DNA of 5,599 bases from Deltaproteobacteria bacterium. GTDB lineage: Bacteria; Desulfobacterota; BSN033; UBA1163. This document shows positions 1-4,815 of this stretch, piece after piece (within the stretch, counting starts at the first letter, position 1; each line of letters opens with the position of its first letter). The DNA lies in contig VGSD01000215.1 in assembly GCA_016875155.1 (NCBI GenBank), positions 1 to 5,599 of the forward strand, in the 5' to 3' direction. Both the position numbers and the translations under genes were made by a program. The notes beneath the pieces were generated by a model. It made no database searches and was not told the origin of the DNA. It saw nothing but the letters and a program-made list of their open reading frames with translations.

Positions 1-408
1 GCCTTTGCGATCACTGATCCACGCCGCATCGAATCCAACCTCGAACGCGTCTATAACCTCTTTCCCAGACTCCGTGAACGCCAAAAGCAGGTGGGAGGCA
101 CGCTCAGCGGCGGCGAACAACAGATGCTTGCGACCGGCCGCGCATTAATGGCTAATCCGAACGTCCTCCTGATGGACGAGCCTTCTATGGGTTTGGCTCC
201 TGTGCTGGTAGACATCATCTTTGCAACCATCCGTCAGCTTCATGTTGATGGTACCACCATCCTTCTCGTCGAGCAGAATGCCCGTATGGCGCTCCAGGTG
301 GCCAGCCGTGGCTATGTCCTTCAATCAGGCGTCGTGGTCCTGAGCGACTCAGCAGAAACCCTCCGTCAAAACGAAATGGTCCGCAAAGCCTACCTCGGCG
401 AATCATAA
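1..408 (+). CDS. livF: Branched-chain amino acid ABC transporter ATP-binding protein LivF, C-terminal part
   Basis: This is the C-terminal 135 residues of an ABC ATPase, open to the left edge of the window; the Walker A motif and true start lie upstream. Visible motifs are the ABC signature LSGGEQQ (window residues 36-42), Walker B with catalytic glutamate VLLMDEP and the D-loop region SMGLAP. The switch segment reads LLVEQNA, with glutamine where most ABC ATPases have the H-loop histidine, which is typical of LivF as opposed to LivG. The tail GYVLQSG...AYLGES also matches LivF. In the family, LivF pairs with LivG at the inner membrane to power LivH/LivM uptake of branched-chain amino acids, or of amides or urea in relatives. 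It is probably the last gene of a liv operon, since nothing related follows. Its GC content is clearly higher than that of the sequence downstream. The exact substrate cannot be told from this fragment. Confidence 0.93.
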   Translation, partial: AFAITDPRRIESNLERVYNLFPRLRERQKQVGGTLSGGEQQMLATGRALMANPNVLLMDEPSMGLAPVLVDIIFATIRQLHVDGTTILLVEQNARMALQVASRGYVLQSGVVVLSDSAETLRQNEMVRKAYLGES

Positions 409-506
409 ATACCACTTCCTCTCTCCATTCTCCTATCTTCTGAAAGTGTTCATTTTTTGGCTAAAACCAATCTTTTTTGGGCATAGAATAACTAAAAAAT
501 CAGTCT

Positions 507-533
507 AGATAATTCTTGTAATCAAAATTATCT
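507..533. promoter_or_regulatory. Candidate activator-binding dyad upstream of the sigma-54-like promoter
   Basis: AGATAATT (507-514) and AATTATCT (526-533) form a perfect 8-bp inverted repeat with an 11-nt spacer. Its centre lies about 85 bp before the transcription start predicted from the -24/-12 element, a normal distance for an enhancer-binding activator site. The surroundings are very AT-rich, so chance dyads are expected, and no run of T follows that would make it a terminator. The role is inference. Confidence 0.3.
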
Positions 534-578
534 TGAAAAAACAAAAGATTATAAAATTTGTGACCGCATAACTCTCGC

Positions 579-594
579 AGGCATGCTTTTTGCT
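579..594 (+). promoter_or_regulatory. Candidate sigma-54 (RpoN) -24/-12 promoter
   Basis: The sequence reads AGGCAT, five bases (GCTTT), then TTGCT, against the RpoN consensus TGGCAC-N5-TTGCW. The invariant GG (580-581) and GC (592-593) are exactly ten bases apart. It points toward the HTH gene and predicts a transcript start near 605, leaving a leader of roughly 28 nt that contains the Shine-Dalgarno GGGAG (621-625). I saw no well-spaced -35/-10 pair in the same spacer. If correct, the HTH-Hpt-kinase genes need a sigma-54 activator, which is not encoded in this window. Confidence 0.55.
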
Positions 595-632
595 TAAAAT
601 GAATTAAAAAGAGAGTAAGTGGGAGAAATCCA

Positions 633-848
633 ATGCCAGTCGCAGAAAGGGACCCAGTACTTACAACGGATGAAGCCATAGAATATTTAAAGGTTTCAAA
701 GCCCACCTTCTTGAAATATATCCGTCTTGGCAGAATCAATGCCATCAAAGCAGGAAAAGGTTGGAGAATTCTCCAATCGGAACTTTATCGTTTTTTAAGG
801 GGTGAAGGAATGAAGAAGGCCGGACAAGGGGAAAACCTTGAACCTTAA
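633..848 (+). CDS. Small helix-turn-helix DNA-binding protein, excisionase/MerR-like (HTH_17 type)
   Basis: A 71-residue protein that is almost entirely one winged-helix domain. LTTDEAIEYLKVSKPTFLKY (residues 10-29) matches the family pattern in which 'T.eEAa.yL.vs..T' forms the helix-turn-helix. IRLGRINAIKAGKGWRI (30-46) is the wing, and SELYRFL (49-55) the closing helix. Proteins of this kind bind DNA as excisionases or small regulators. The ATG has a good Shine-Dalgarno GGGAG seven bases upstream. The stop lies inside the next gene, an 11-bp overlap that implies translational coupling to the Hpt protein. No integrase or phage gene is nearby, so a regulatory role in the signalling cassette is more likely than excision, though this is inference. 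The target DNA is unknown. Confidence 0.83.
   Translation: MPVAERDPVLTTDEAIEYLKVSKPTFLKYIRLGRINAIKAGKGWRILQSELYRFLRGEGMKKAGQGENLEP
826..831 (+). promoter_or_regulatory. Ribosome binding site fixing the TTG start of the Hpt gene
   Basis: AAGGGG lies six bases before TTG at 838, inside the end of the HTH gene. An in-frame stop at 811-813 rules out any start further upstream, and no ATG or GTG occurs between that stop and 838. Confidence 0.5.
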
Positions 849-1176
849 AAAACTCGCAAATCATCTCCAAATCGAGGAAAACCAATTTTTAGAATTGACT
901 GACCTCTTTTTAAAGACGACTTTCACGGAATTGACAAACCTCGAATCAGCCTTAGAGGACAGGCATTCAGCAACCGCCGAGAGGATGGCTCATTCCATCA
1001 AAGGGGCAGCCGGAATCCTTGGGTTTATGGAGATACATGAGGTTGCAAAGAAAATCGAATCCACTATTAGAGAAAATCATCTTACTGATATCCACGGAAC
1101 GATTCTCATGATCAGAGAAAAACTTGACTTGGTCGCGGATGCCCTCCAGAGAGAAAAACGGAATGCGAAGGCTTAA
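838..1176 (+). CDS. Stand-alone histidine phosphotransfer (Hpt) domain protein
   Basis: A 112-residue, mostly helical protein consisting of one Hpt domain. The motif AHSIKGAAGILG (residues 51-62) gives the phosphorylatable histidine as H52, with the expected lysine and glycines after it. EVAKKIES (68-75) matches the following conserved Hpt helix. In phosphorelays such a protein moves phosphate between receiver domains. The likely partner is the hybrid kinase 91 bp downstream, which ends in a receiver. The start is TTG at 838, supported by AAGGGG six bases upstream and by an in-frame stop just before. The 11-bp overlap with the HTH gene suggests the two proteins are made together. No DNA-binding or catalytic domain is visible, so it is a relay component only. 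Its final phosphate acceptor cannot be told from sequence: it could be either receiver of the kinase or a protein encoded elsewhere. Confidence 0.87.
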   Translation: MNLKKLANHLQIEENQFLELTDLFLKTTFTELTNLESALEDRHSATAERMAHSIKGAAGILGFMEIHEVAKKIESTIRENHLTDIHGTILMIREKLDLVADALQREKRNAKA

Positions 1177-1267
1177 CATTCAAATGGGACTGATCCTCCT
1201 GAAGCTTGAGATGATCTCCATTCTGAGTCTCAAATATTTCTTAAAAAAAATGATGGGGATCCTTTAA

Positions 1268-3217
1268 GTGAGTCCAGTGGAAAAGATGATGAAAAAGAAG
1301 ATCATGGTGGTGGATAATCACCCACTTGTGCTCAAGTTTATATCTCAGTTTCTTGAAAAAGAGGGCCATCAGGTGGTCACTGCCGAAGATGGTCTTTCTG
1401 CGCTTGAAATCTTAAAGACGTTTGATCCGAATATCATCTTTATTGACCTGATCATGCCCCATATCGGTGGAGAGAAACTCTGCCAGATTATCCGAAAGAA
1501 TCCAAAATTTAATGAGACTTATCTGATCATTCTCTCGGCGATCGCAGCCGAACAGGAGGTGGATTTTTCCGCTTTTGGGGCAAACGCCTGTATTGCCAAA
1601 GGATCGCTCGACAAGATGGCCAAGCATGTTTTAGCCGCCATTGAACAGGTCAATAAGAAAAACATCCATCCCCCTCCCCTGAAACCTATTGGGATTGATG
1701 ATGTCTATGCACGAAATATCACTTCTGAACTGCTCTCCGTCAAAAAGCACTTCGAGGTCGTTCTCAACAGCATGGTGGAAGGAATTCTGGAGATCACGCT
1801 TGAGGGAAAGATTGTTTATGCAAATCCAATGGCTACCTCGTTGATTCATAAGACAGAGGATGAAATCCTCTCTTCAGACTTTTTAGACCTCTATCCGGAA
1901 CCGGTTCGAGAGAGTATTAAAAAAGAGTTCAAGGAGTTGTCTCTCCATCCGAGGCCCATGGCCCTGAGCAGCCCTCTCTTCATCAACGGAAGAGAGATCT
2001 CTTTTCATTTTCTGCCAGTCTTCGATGAATTAGAAAAAACGATCATCATCCTGCTGCATGATGTGAGCGAAAAGAAGCGGATGGAGGCCCAACTCTTACA
2101 GGCTCAGAAGATGGAGGCCATTGGAACCCTCGCAGGCGGAATAGCCCATGACTTTAATAATCTGCTCATGGTCATTCAAGGCAATGTCTCCCTGATGCTG
2201 TTAGACACCCCTCCCAATCATCAGCATCATGAAATGTTAAAGATGATTGAAAAACAGGTTCACAGCGGTTCCAAATTGACCAATCAGCTGCTCGGATATG
2301 CCCGAAAAGGAAGGTATGAGGTCAAGTCGATCAACCTGAACTCCTTAGTGGAAGAAACCTCCGAGGCCTTTGGAAGAACACGAAAGAATATCACCATTCA
2401 CCGGGACTTGGCACCGAACCTCCTCACCTGTGAGGCAGATCAGGGACAGATCGAACAGGTCTTGATGAACCTCTTCGTTAATGCAGCAGATGCCATGCTC
2501 ATGGGTGGAGACCTCTATTTGAAAACGAACAATGTGACCAACAAGGAGATCAAAGGCAGATTTTACACACCCAACCCCGGGGAATACGTGATGTTGACCG
2601 TTTCCGATTCTGGCATGGGCATCGACTCTAAGAACCTGAATCGCATCTTTGATCCTTTCTTTACGACCAAGGAATTAGGAAGAGGAACCGGTCTCGGATT
2701 GGCTTCGGTTTATGGAATCGTCAAAGGACATGACGGTTATATCGAGGTCGAATCCGACAAGGGCCGCGGAGCCACCTTCAAAGTCTACCTCCCGGCATCA
2801 GGCAAGCAAGTCCAAAAAGTTGATACACCGACCGGTCCAATCCCCAAGGCCATTGGCTCCGTCCTTCTGGTTGATGACGAAGAGGTGATCCTCGATGTGG
2901 GCGAGAAAATTCTAAAGGTTCTCGGCTATAAGGTCCTCGAGGCCAGAGGCGGAGCAGAAGCGATCGAAATTTTTAAGAAGCATCAAGACTCCATCGACCT
3001 CGTCCTTCTCGATATCATCATGCCCCAGATGGGCGGAGGGGAGGTCTATGACCGGCTTAAGGAGATTTCTCCGGAAGTAAAAGTCCTTCTCTCAAGCGGT
3101 TACAGCATTGATGGCGAAGCCTCGAAAATCATGGCACGGGGATGTAACGGTTTTATTCAAAAACCTTTCGACATCCTGCAACTTTCTCAGAGCATTAGGG
3201 CGATTTTAGTCAGATAG
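1268..3217 (+). CDS. Hybrid sensor histidine kinase, REC-PAS-HisKA-HATPase-REC
   Basis: A 649-residue protein with no signal peptide or membrane segment, so a cytoplasmic kinase. The N-terminal receiver (about 11-126) has phosphoacceptor D60, S90 and K111. A PAS domain follows (about 161-268), probably the sensor. The dimerisation/phosphoacceptor segment has GGIAHDFNN with H294, the NtrB-like form common in hybrid kinases. The ATPase domain shows the N box (N401-N405), DSGMG (447-451), FDPFFTTK (461-468) and GRGTGLGL (471-478). The C-terminal receiver (about 531-649) is canonical, with D536/D537, D582, S609 and K632. The first receiver has N17 in place of the second acidic residue. There is no output domain, so phosphate probably leaves through the Hpt protein. 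A TAA lies immediately before the GTG start, and GGGGA sits eight bases upstream; GTG 1277 or ATG 1286 are alternatives. The signal sensed is unknown. Confidence 0.95.
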   Translation: MSPVEKMMKKKIMVVDNHPLVLKFISQFLEKEGHQVVTAEDGLSALEILKTFDPNIIFIDLIMPHIGGEKLCQIIRKNPKFNETYLIILSAIAAEQEVDFSAFGANACIAKGSLDKMAKHVLAAIEQVNKKNIHPPPLKPIGIDDVYARNITSELLSVKKHFEVVLNSMVEGILEITLEGKIVYANPMATSLIHKTEDEILSSDFLDLYPEPVRESIKKEFKELSLHPRPMALSSPLFINGREISFHFLPVFDELEKTIIILLHDVSEKKRMEAQLLQAQKMEAIGTLAGGIAHDFNNLLMVIQGNVSLMLLDTPPNHQHHEMLKMIEKQVHSGSKLTNQLLGYARKGRYEVKSINLNSLVEETSEAFGRTRKNITIHRDLAPNLLTCEADQGQIEQVLMNLFVNAADAMLMGGDLYLKTNNVTNKEIKGRFYTPNPGEYVMLTVSDSGMGIDSKNLNRIFDPFFTTKELGRGTGLGLASVYGIVKGHDGYIEVESDKGRGATFKVYLPASGKQVQKVDTPTGPIPKAIGSVLLVDDEEVILDVGEKILKVLGYKVLEARGGAEAIEIFKKHQDSIDLVLLDIIMPQMGGGEVYDRLKEISPEVKVLLSSGYSIDGEASKIMARGCNGFIQKPFDILQLSQSIRAILVR

Positions 3218-3243
3218 TCGCATCGTCAGATGGTCTTATAGTC
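3204..3243 (+). repeat. Left array of 8-bp repeats, consensus NNATVGTC
   Basis: Five contiguous octamers end in GTC at exact 8-bp steps (3204-3211, 3212-3219, 3220-3227, 3228-3235, 3236-3243). Each has T at position 4 and GTC at positions 6-8, and position 5 is A, C or G. The array begins inside the last codons of the hybrid kinase gene, and the second unit, AGATAGTC, contains its TAG stop. A period of eight is not a codon multiple, so the pattern is not a protein repeat. A degenerate sixth unit, ATTTAGAC, follows at 3244-3251 and is better read as part of the 10-bp direct repeat. Function unknown. Confidence 0.7.
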
Positions 3244-3252
3244 ATTTAGACT
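3243..3252. repeat. 10-bp direct repeat, left copy (partner at 3450-3459)
   Basis: CATTTAGACT occurs here and again, identical and in the same orientation, at 3450-3459. The copies sit at the inner edges of the two octamer arrays and bound the hairpin-bearing segment, as a target-site duplication would. Confidence 0.55.
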
Positions 3253-3290
3253 ACCAGTGTATTGCGTTCGATACTCCTTTACATAATCCG

Positions 3291-3317
3291 TTCACCCTGA
3301 GCTTGTCGAAGGGTGAA
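3291..3317 (+). repeat. REP-like hairpin, copy A
   Basis: TTCACCCT (3291-3298) pairs perfectly with AGGGTGAA (3310-3317) around an 11-nt loop containing GAGCTTGTCGA. From memory, this GAGCTTGTCGAAG core is a common intergenic REP-like motif in many environmental bacterial genomes; I could not look this up. No T run follows, so it is not a standard terminator. Confidence 0.7.
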
Positions 3318-3367
3318 TCATATCGAGTGATTTCGCTCATGGTTCGACAGGCCAGTCCTGAGTGGAG

Positions 3368-3398
3368 CGTTCATCCTTCGAGAACCTCAGGATGAACG
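3368..3398 (-). repeat. REP-like hairpin, copy B, inverted relative to copy A
   Basis: CGTTCATCCT (3368-3377) pairs perfectly with AGGATGAACG (3389-3398) around an 11-nt loop. Over the 27 shared positions it matches the reverse complement of copy A at 23. One stem position differs on both arms (C/G in A, T/A in B), so pairing is kept. Confidence 0.7.
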
Positions 3399-3449
3399 GT
3401 AAATCGAAGGGTTCACCACAAACGGACTGAAAGGATTTATGGCGTACCA

Positions 3450-3459
3450 CATTTAGACT
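3450..3459. repeat. 10-bp direct repeat, right copy (partner at 3243-3252)
   Basis: This is the second identical copy of CATTTAGACT, 207 bp after the first. Its last four bases run into the innermost right-hand octamer. Confidence 0.55.
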
Positions 3460-3495
3460 CCGCGACCATATGACGATTAGACGATAAGACTATTT
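3456..3495 (-). repeat. Right array of 8-bp repeats, inverted, consensus NNATVGTC on the minus strand
   Basis: Read on the minus strand from 3495 down to 3456, five contiguous octamers each end in GTC: AAATAGTC first, then units ending CGTC, CGTC, GGTC and AGTC. The first four fit NNATVGTC fully; the innermost, GCGGAGTC, is degenerate at positions 3 and 4. The outermost unit contains the TAG stop of thiC (3490-3492). The array mirrors the one at the end of the hybrid kinase gene. Function unknown. Confidence 0.7.
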
Positions 3496-4773
3496 GTTAA
3501 AGAAGTCTTTCACCCTTTTGATCGCGCAGAATTCTCCACACATCGTGCAGACCTCCTCCGTGTGTGATCTGCCTTCTTCGTGATACCGTCTTGCCTTCTC
3601 CGGATCGATCGAAAGTCCGATCTGTTTCTCCCAATCAAAAGCCTTGCGAGCCTTTGACATCTCCATGTCCTGTTCGATCGCTTTCTTATTCCCCCGGGCG
3701 ATATCCGCGGCATGACCTGCAATCCGTGTGGCGATCACCCCTTCCCTCACATCCTCCACAGTGGGGAGTTTTAGATGTTCCGAGGGGGTCACATAGCAGA
3801 GAAAGTCGGCTCCAGCCCTGCCGGCAATGGCTCCGCCAATGGCACAAGTGATGTGATCATATCCGGGAGAGATATCGGTCACTAGAGGTCCGAGAACATA
3901 GAAAGGAGCTCCCCTGCATAATCTCTTCTCTAACAAGATATTCGCCTCAACCTGATCAAGAGGAACATGGCCCGGCCCCTCGATCATCACCTGAACACCC
4001 TCAGTCCAAGCCCTTTCGGTCAATTCTCCGAGGATTATGGTTTCTTGTACTTGTGGTCTGTCTGTGGCATCGGCCAGACAACCCGGCCTTAATCCATCCC
4101 CAAGGCTCAGAGTGACATCATGTTTTTTGGCAATTTCAAGAATCCGATCGTAATGTTCATAGAGGGGATTTTCCTGATCATTGTAGATCATCCATTCCAC
4201 AAGGAAGGACCCACCCCGGCTCACCACTCCTAAAAGCCGATGACTCTGCTTCAGCCGTTCAACGGTATTTCGGGTCACTCCGCAGTGAAGCGTCATAAAG
4301 TCAACACCCTCTTCTGCCTGACGTTCGATGACCTCAAAGAGATCCTCCACTTCCATCTTGGCCAGAGCGCCCCTCTTCTTGGCCGCTTCAATGGCTGCCT
4401 CATAGATCGGAACCGTTCCCATCGGAATGGGCGTATGACGGATGATCTCCTTTCGGATGGCATCGATGTCTCCACCCGTGCTCAGGTCCATCACAGTATC
4501 GGTTCCTGCCTGAATCGAAACCCTCAGCTTATTCAACTCTTCCTCTAAATCGATGTGATCAGAAGAGGTTCCGAGATTGGTGTTCACCTTGATCCTGAGC
4601 CCTTCACCGATCCCCACGGGTTTTACTCTCTTGCGATTCCGATTCATAGGAATGACGATGCGACCGGAGGCAATCTTTTCCCTGAGCCATTCCGGAGAGA
4701 CTCCCTCATCAGCAGCAACCCTTTCCATCTCTTTTGTGATCATGCCCCTCTGGGCTTCCATCTTCTGTGTCAT
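3490..4773 (-). CDS. thiC: Phosphomethylpyrimidine synthase ThiC, short form
   Basis: A 427-residue enzyme, close to the length of ThiC proteins that lack the extra N-terminal domain of the E. coli type (about 630). ThiC is an unusual radical-SAM enzyme that turns aminoimidazole ribotide into hydroxymethylpyrimidine phosphate for thiamin synthesis. Family blocks visible in order are NTNLGTS (64-70), MDLSTGGD, GDGLRPGCLADATDRPQ (225-241), IEGPGHVP with metal-ligand H269, and GYDHITCAIGG with H307. A C-terminal cluster motif CTMCGEFC has C409, C412 and C416. That spacing is CX2CX3C, one residue shorter than CX2CX4C. ATG 4773 is preferred over TTG 4791 because AAGAAGGTGG precedes the ATG, while nothing suitable precedes the TTG. 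It lies 42 bp after cytX. The ThiC paralogue BzaF (hydroxybenzimidazole synthase) is an alternative, but the cytX neighbour favours thiamin. Confidence 0.92.
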   Translation of the reverse strand: MTQKMEAQRGMITKEMERVAADEGVSPEWLREKIASGRIVIPMNRNRKRVKPVGIGEGLRIKVNTNLGTSSDHIDLEEELNKLRVSIQAGTDTVMDLSTGGDIDAIRKEIIRHTPIPMGTVPIYEAAIEAAKKRGALAKMEVEDLFEVIERQAEEGVDFMTLHCGVTRNTVERLKQSHRLLGVVSRGGSFLVEWMIYNDQENPLYEHYDRILEIAKKHDVTLSLGDGLRPGCLADATDRPQVQETIILGELTERAWTEGVQVMIEGPGHVPLDQVEANILLEKRLCRGAPFYVLGPLVTDISPGYDHITCAIGGAIAGRAGADFLCYVTPSEHLKLPTVEDVREGVIATRIAGHAADIARGNKKAIEQDMEMSKARKAFDWEKQIGLSIDPEKARRYHEEGRSHTEEVCTMCGEFCAIKRVKDFFNK

Positions 4774-4777
4774 CGAA

Positions 4778-4787
4778 CCACCTTCTT
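4778..4787 (-). promoter_or_regulatory. Ribosome binding site that sets the thiC start at 4773
   Basis: AAGAAGGTGG on the minus strand ends four bases before ATG 4773; its GAAGG core is seven bases away. A TTG start at 4791 would place this site inside the coding sequence and has no Shine-Dalgarno of its own. Confidence 0.6.
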
Positions 4788-4815
4788 TCAAAAAATGATA
4801 AGGAACCCAAGCGCA

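Larger units (their letters stand above)
3253..3449. mobile_element. Candidate small non-autonomous (MITE/REP-like) insertion, 197 bp
   Basis: This non-coding segment is bounded by the 10-bp direct repeat CATTTAGACT. It has subterminal inverted repeats: TCCTTT (3275-3280) with AAAGGA (3430-3435), and TCCGTT (3287-3292) with AACGGA (3421-3426). Inside are two inverted copies of a REP-like hairpin, a small hairpin GAGTG/CGCTC (3325-3338, one wobble pair), and a partial copy of the hairpin core near 3405-3415. There is no reading frame of interest and no transposase, so movement would depend on an enzyme encoded elsewhere. The extreme ends match each other poorly, which weakens a classical MITE reading. 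An alternative is a clustered REP sequence that arose by recombination. Confidence 0.38.

Noticed and set aside
457..478. Possible livF terminator: TTGG-ctaaaa-CCAA followed by TCTTTTTT
   Set aside because: The stem is only 4 bp with two G-C pairs and cannot be extended because the next pair is T-T. The T run is suggestive but the hairpin is too weak to call.
533..557. TTGAAA followed by TATAAA/TAAAAT as a sigma-70 promoter
   Set aside because: The spacing is 11 or 13 bases, well short of the usual 16-18.
500..748. 82-residue minus-strand reading frame across the AT-rich spacer and the HTH gene
   Set aside because: It overlaps a clear HTH gene on the other strand, shows no recognisable domain and has low-complexity hydrophobic content typical of AT-rich antisense frames.
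1206..1233. TTGAGA/TCTCAA inverted repeat between the Hpt and kinase genes
   Set aside because: The stem is 6 bp with a 16-nt loop, followed by a run of A rather than T on the plus strand. It is weak as a terminator and not clearly regulatory.
3204..3495. CRISPR array
   Set aside because: The repeat is 8 bp, contiguous and without spacers, far from the repeat-spacer form of CRISPR.
4789..4791. TTG start giving a 433-residue ThiC
   Set aside because: No Shine-Dalgarno precedes it, and the strong AAGAAGGTGG lies downstream of it, properly placed for ATG 4773.
4774..4815. TPP riboswitch in front of thiC
   Set aside because: The gap is only 42 bp, too short for a THI element of about 100 nt, and it holds mainly the thiC ribosome site.
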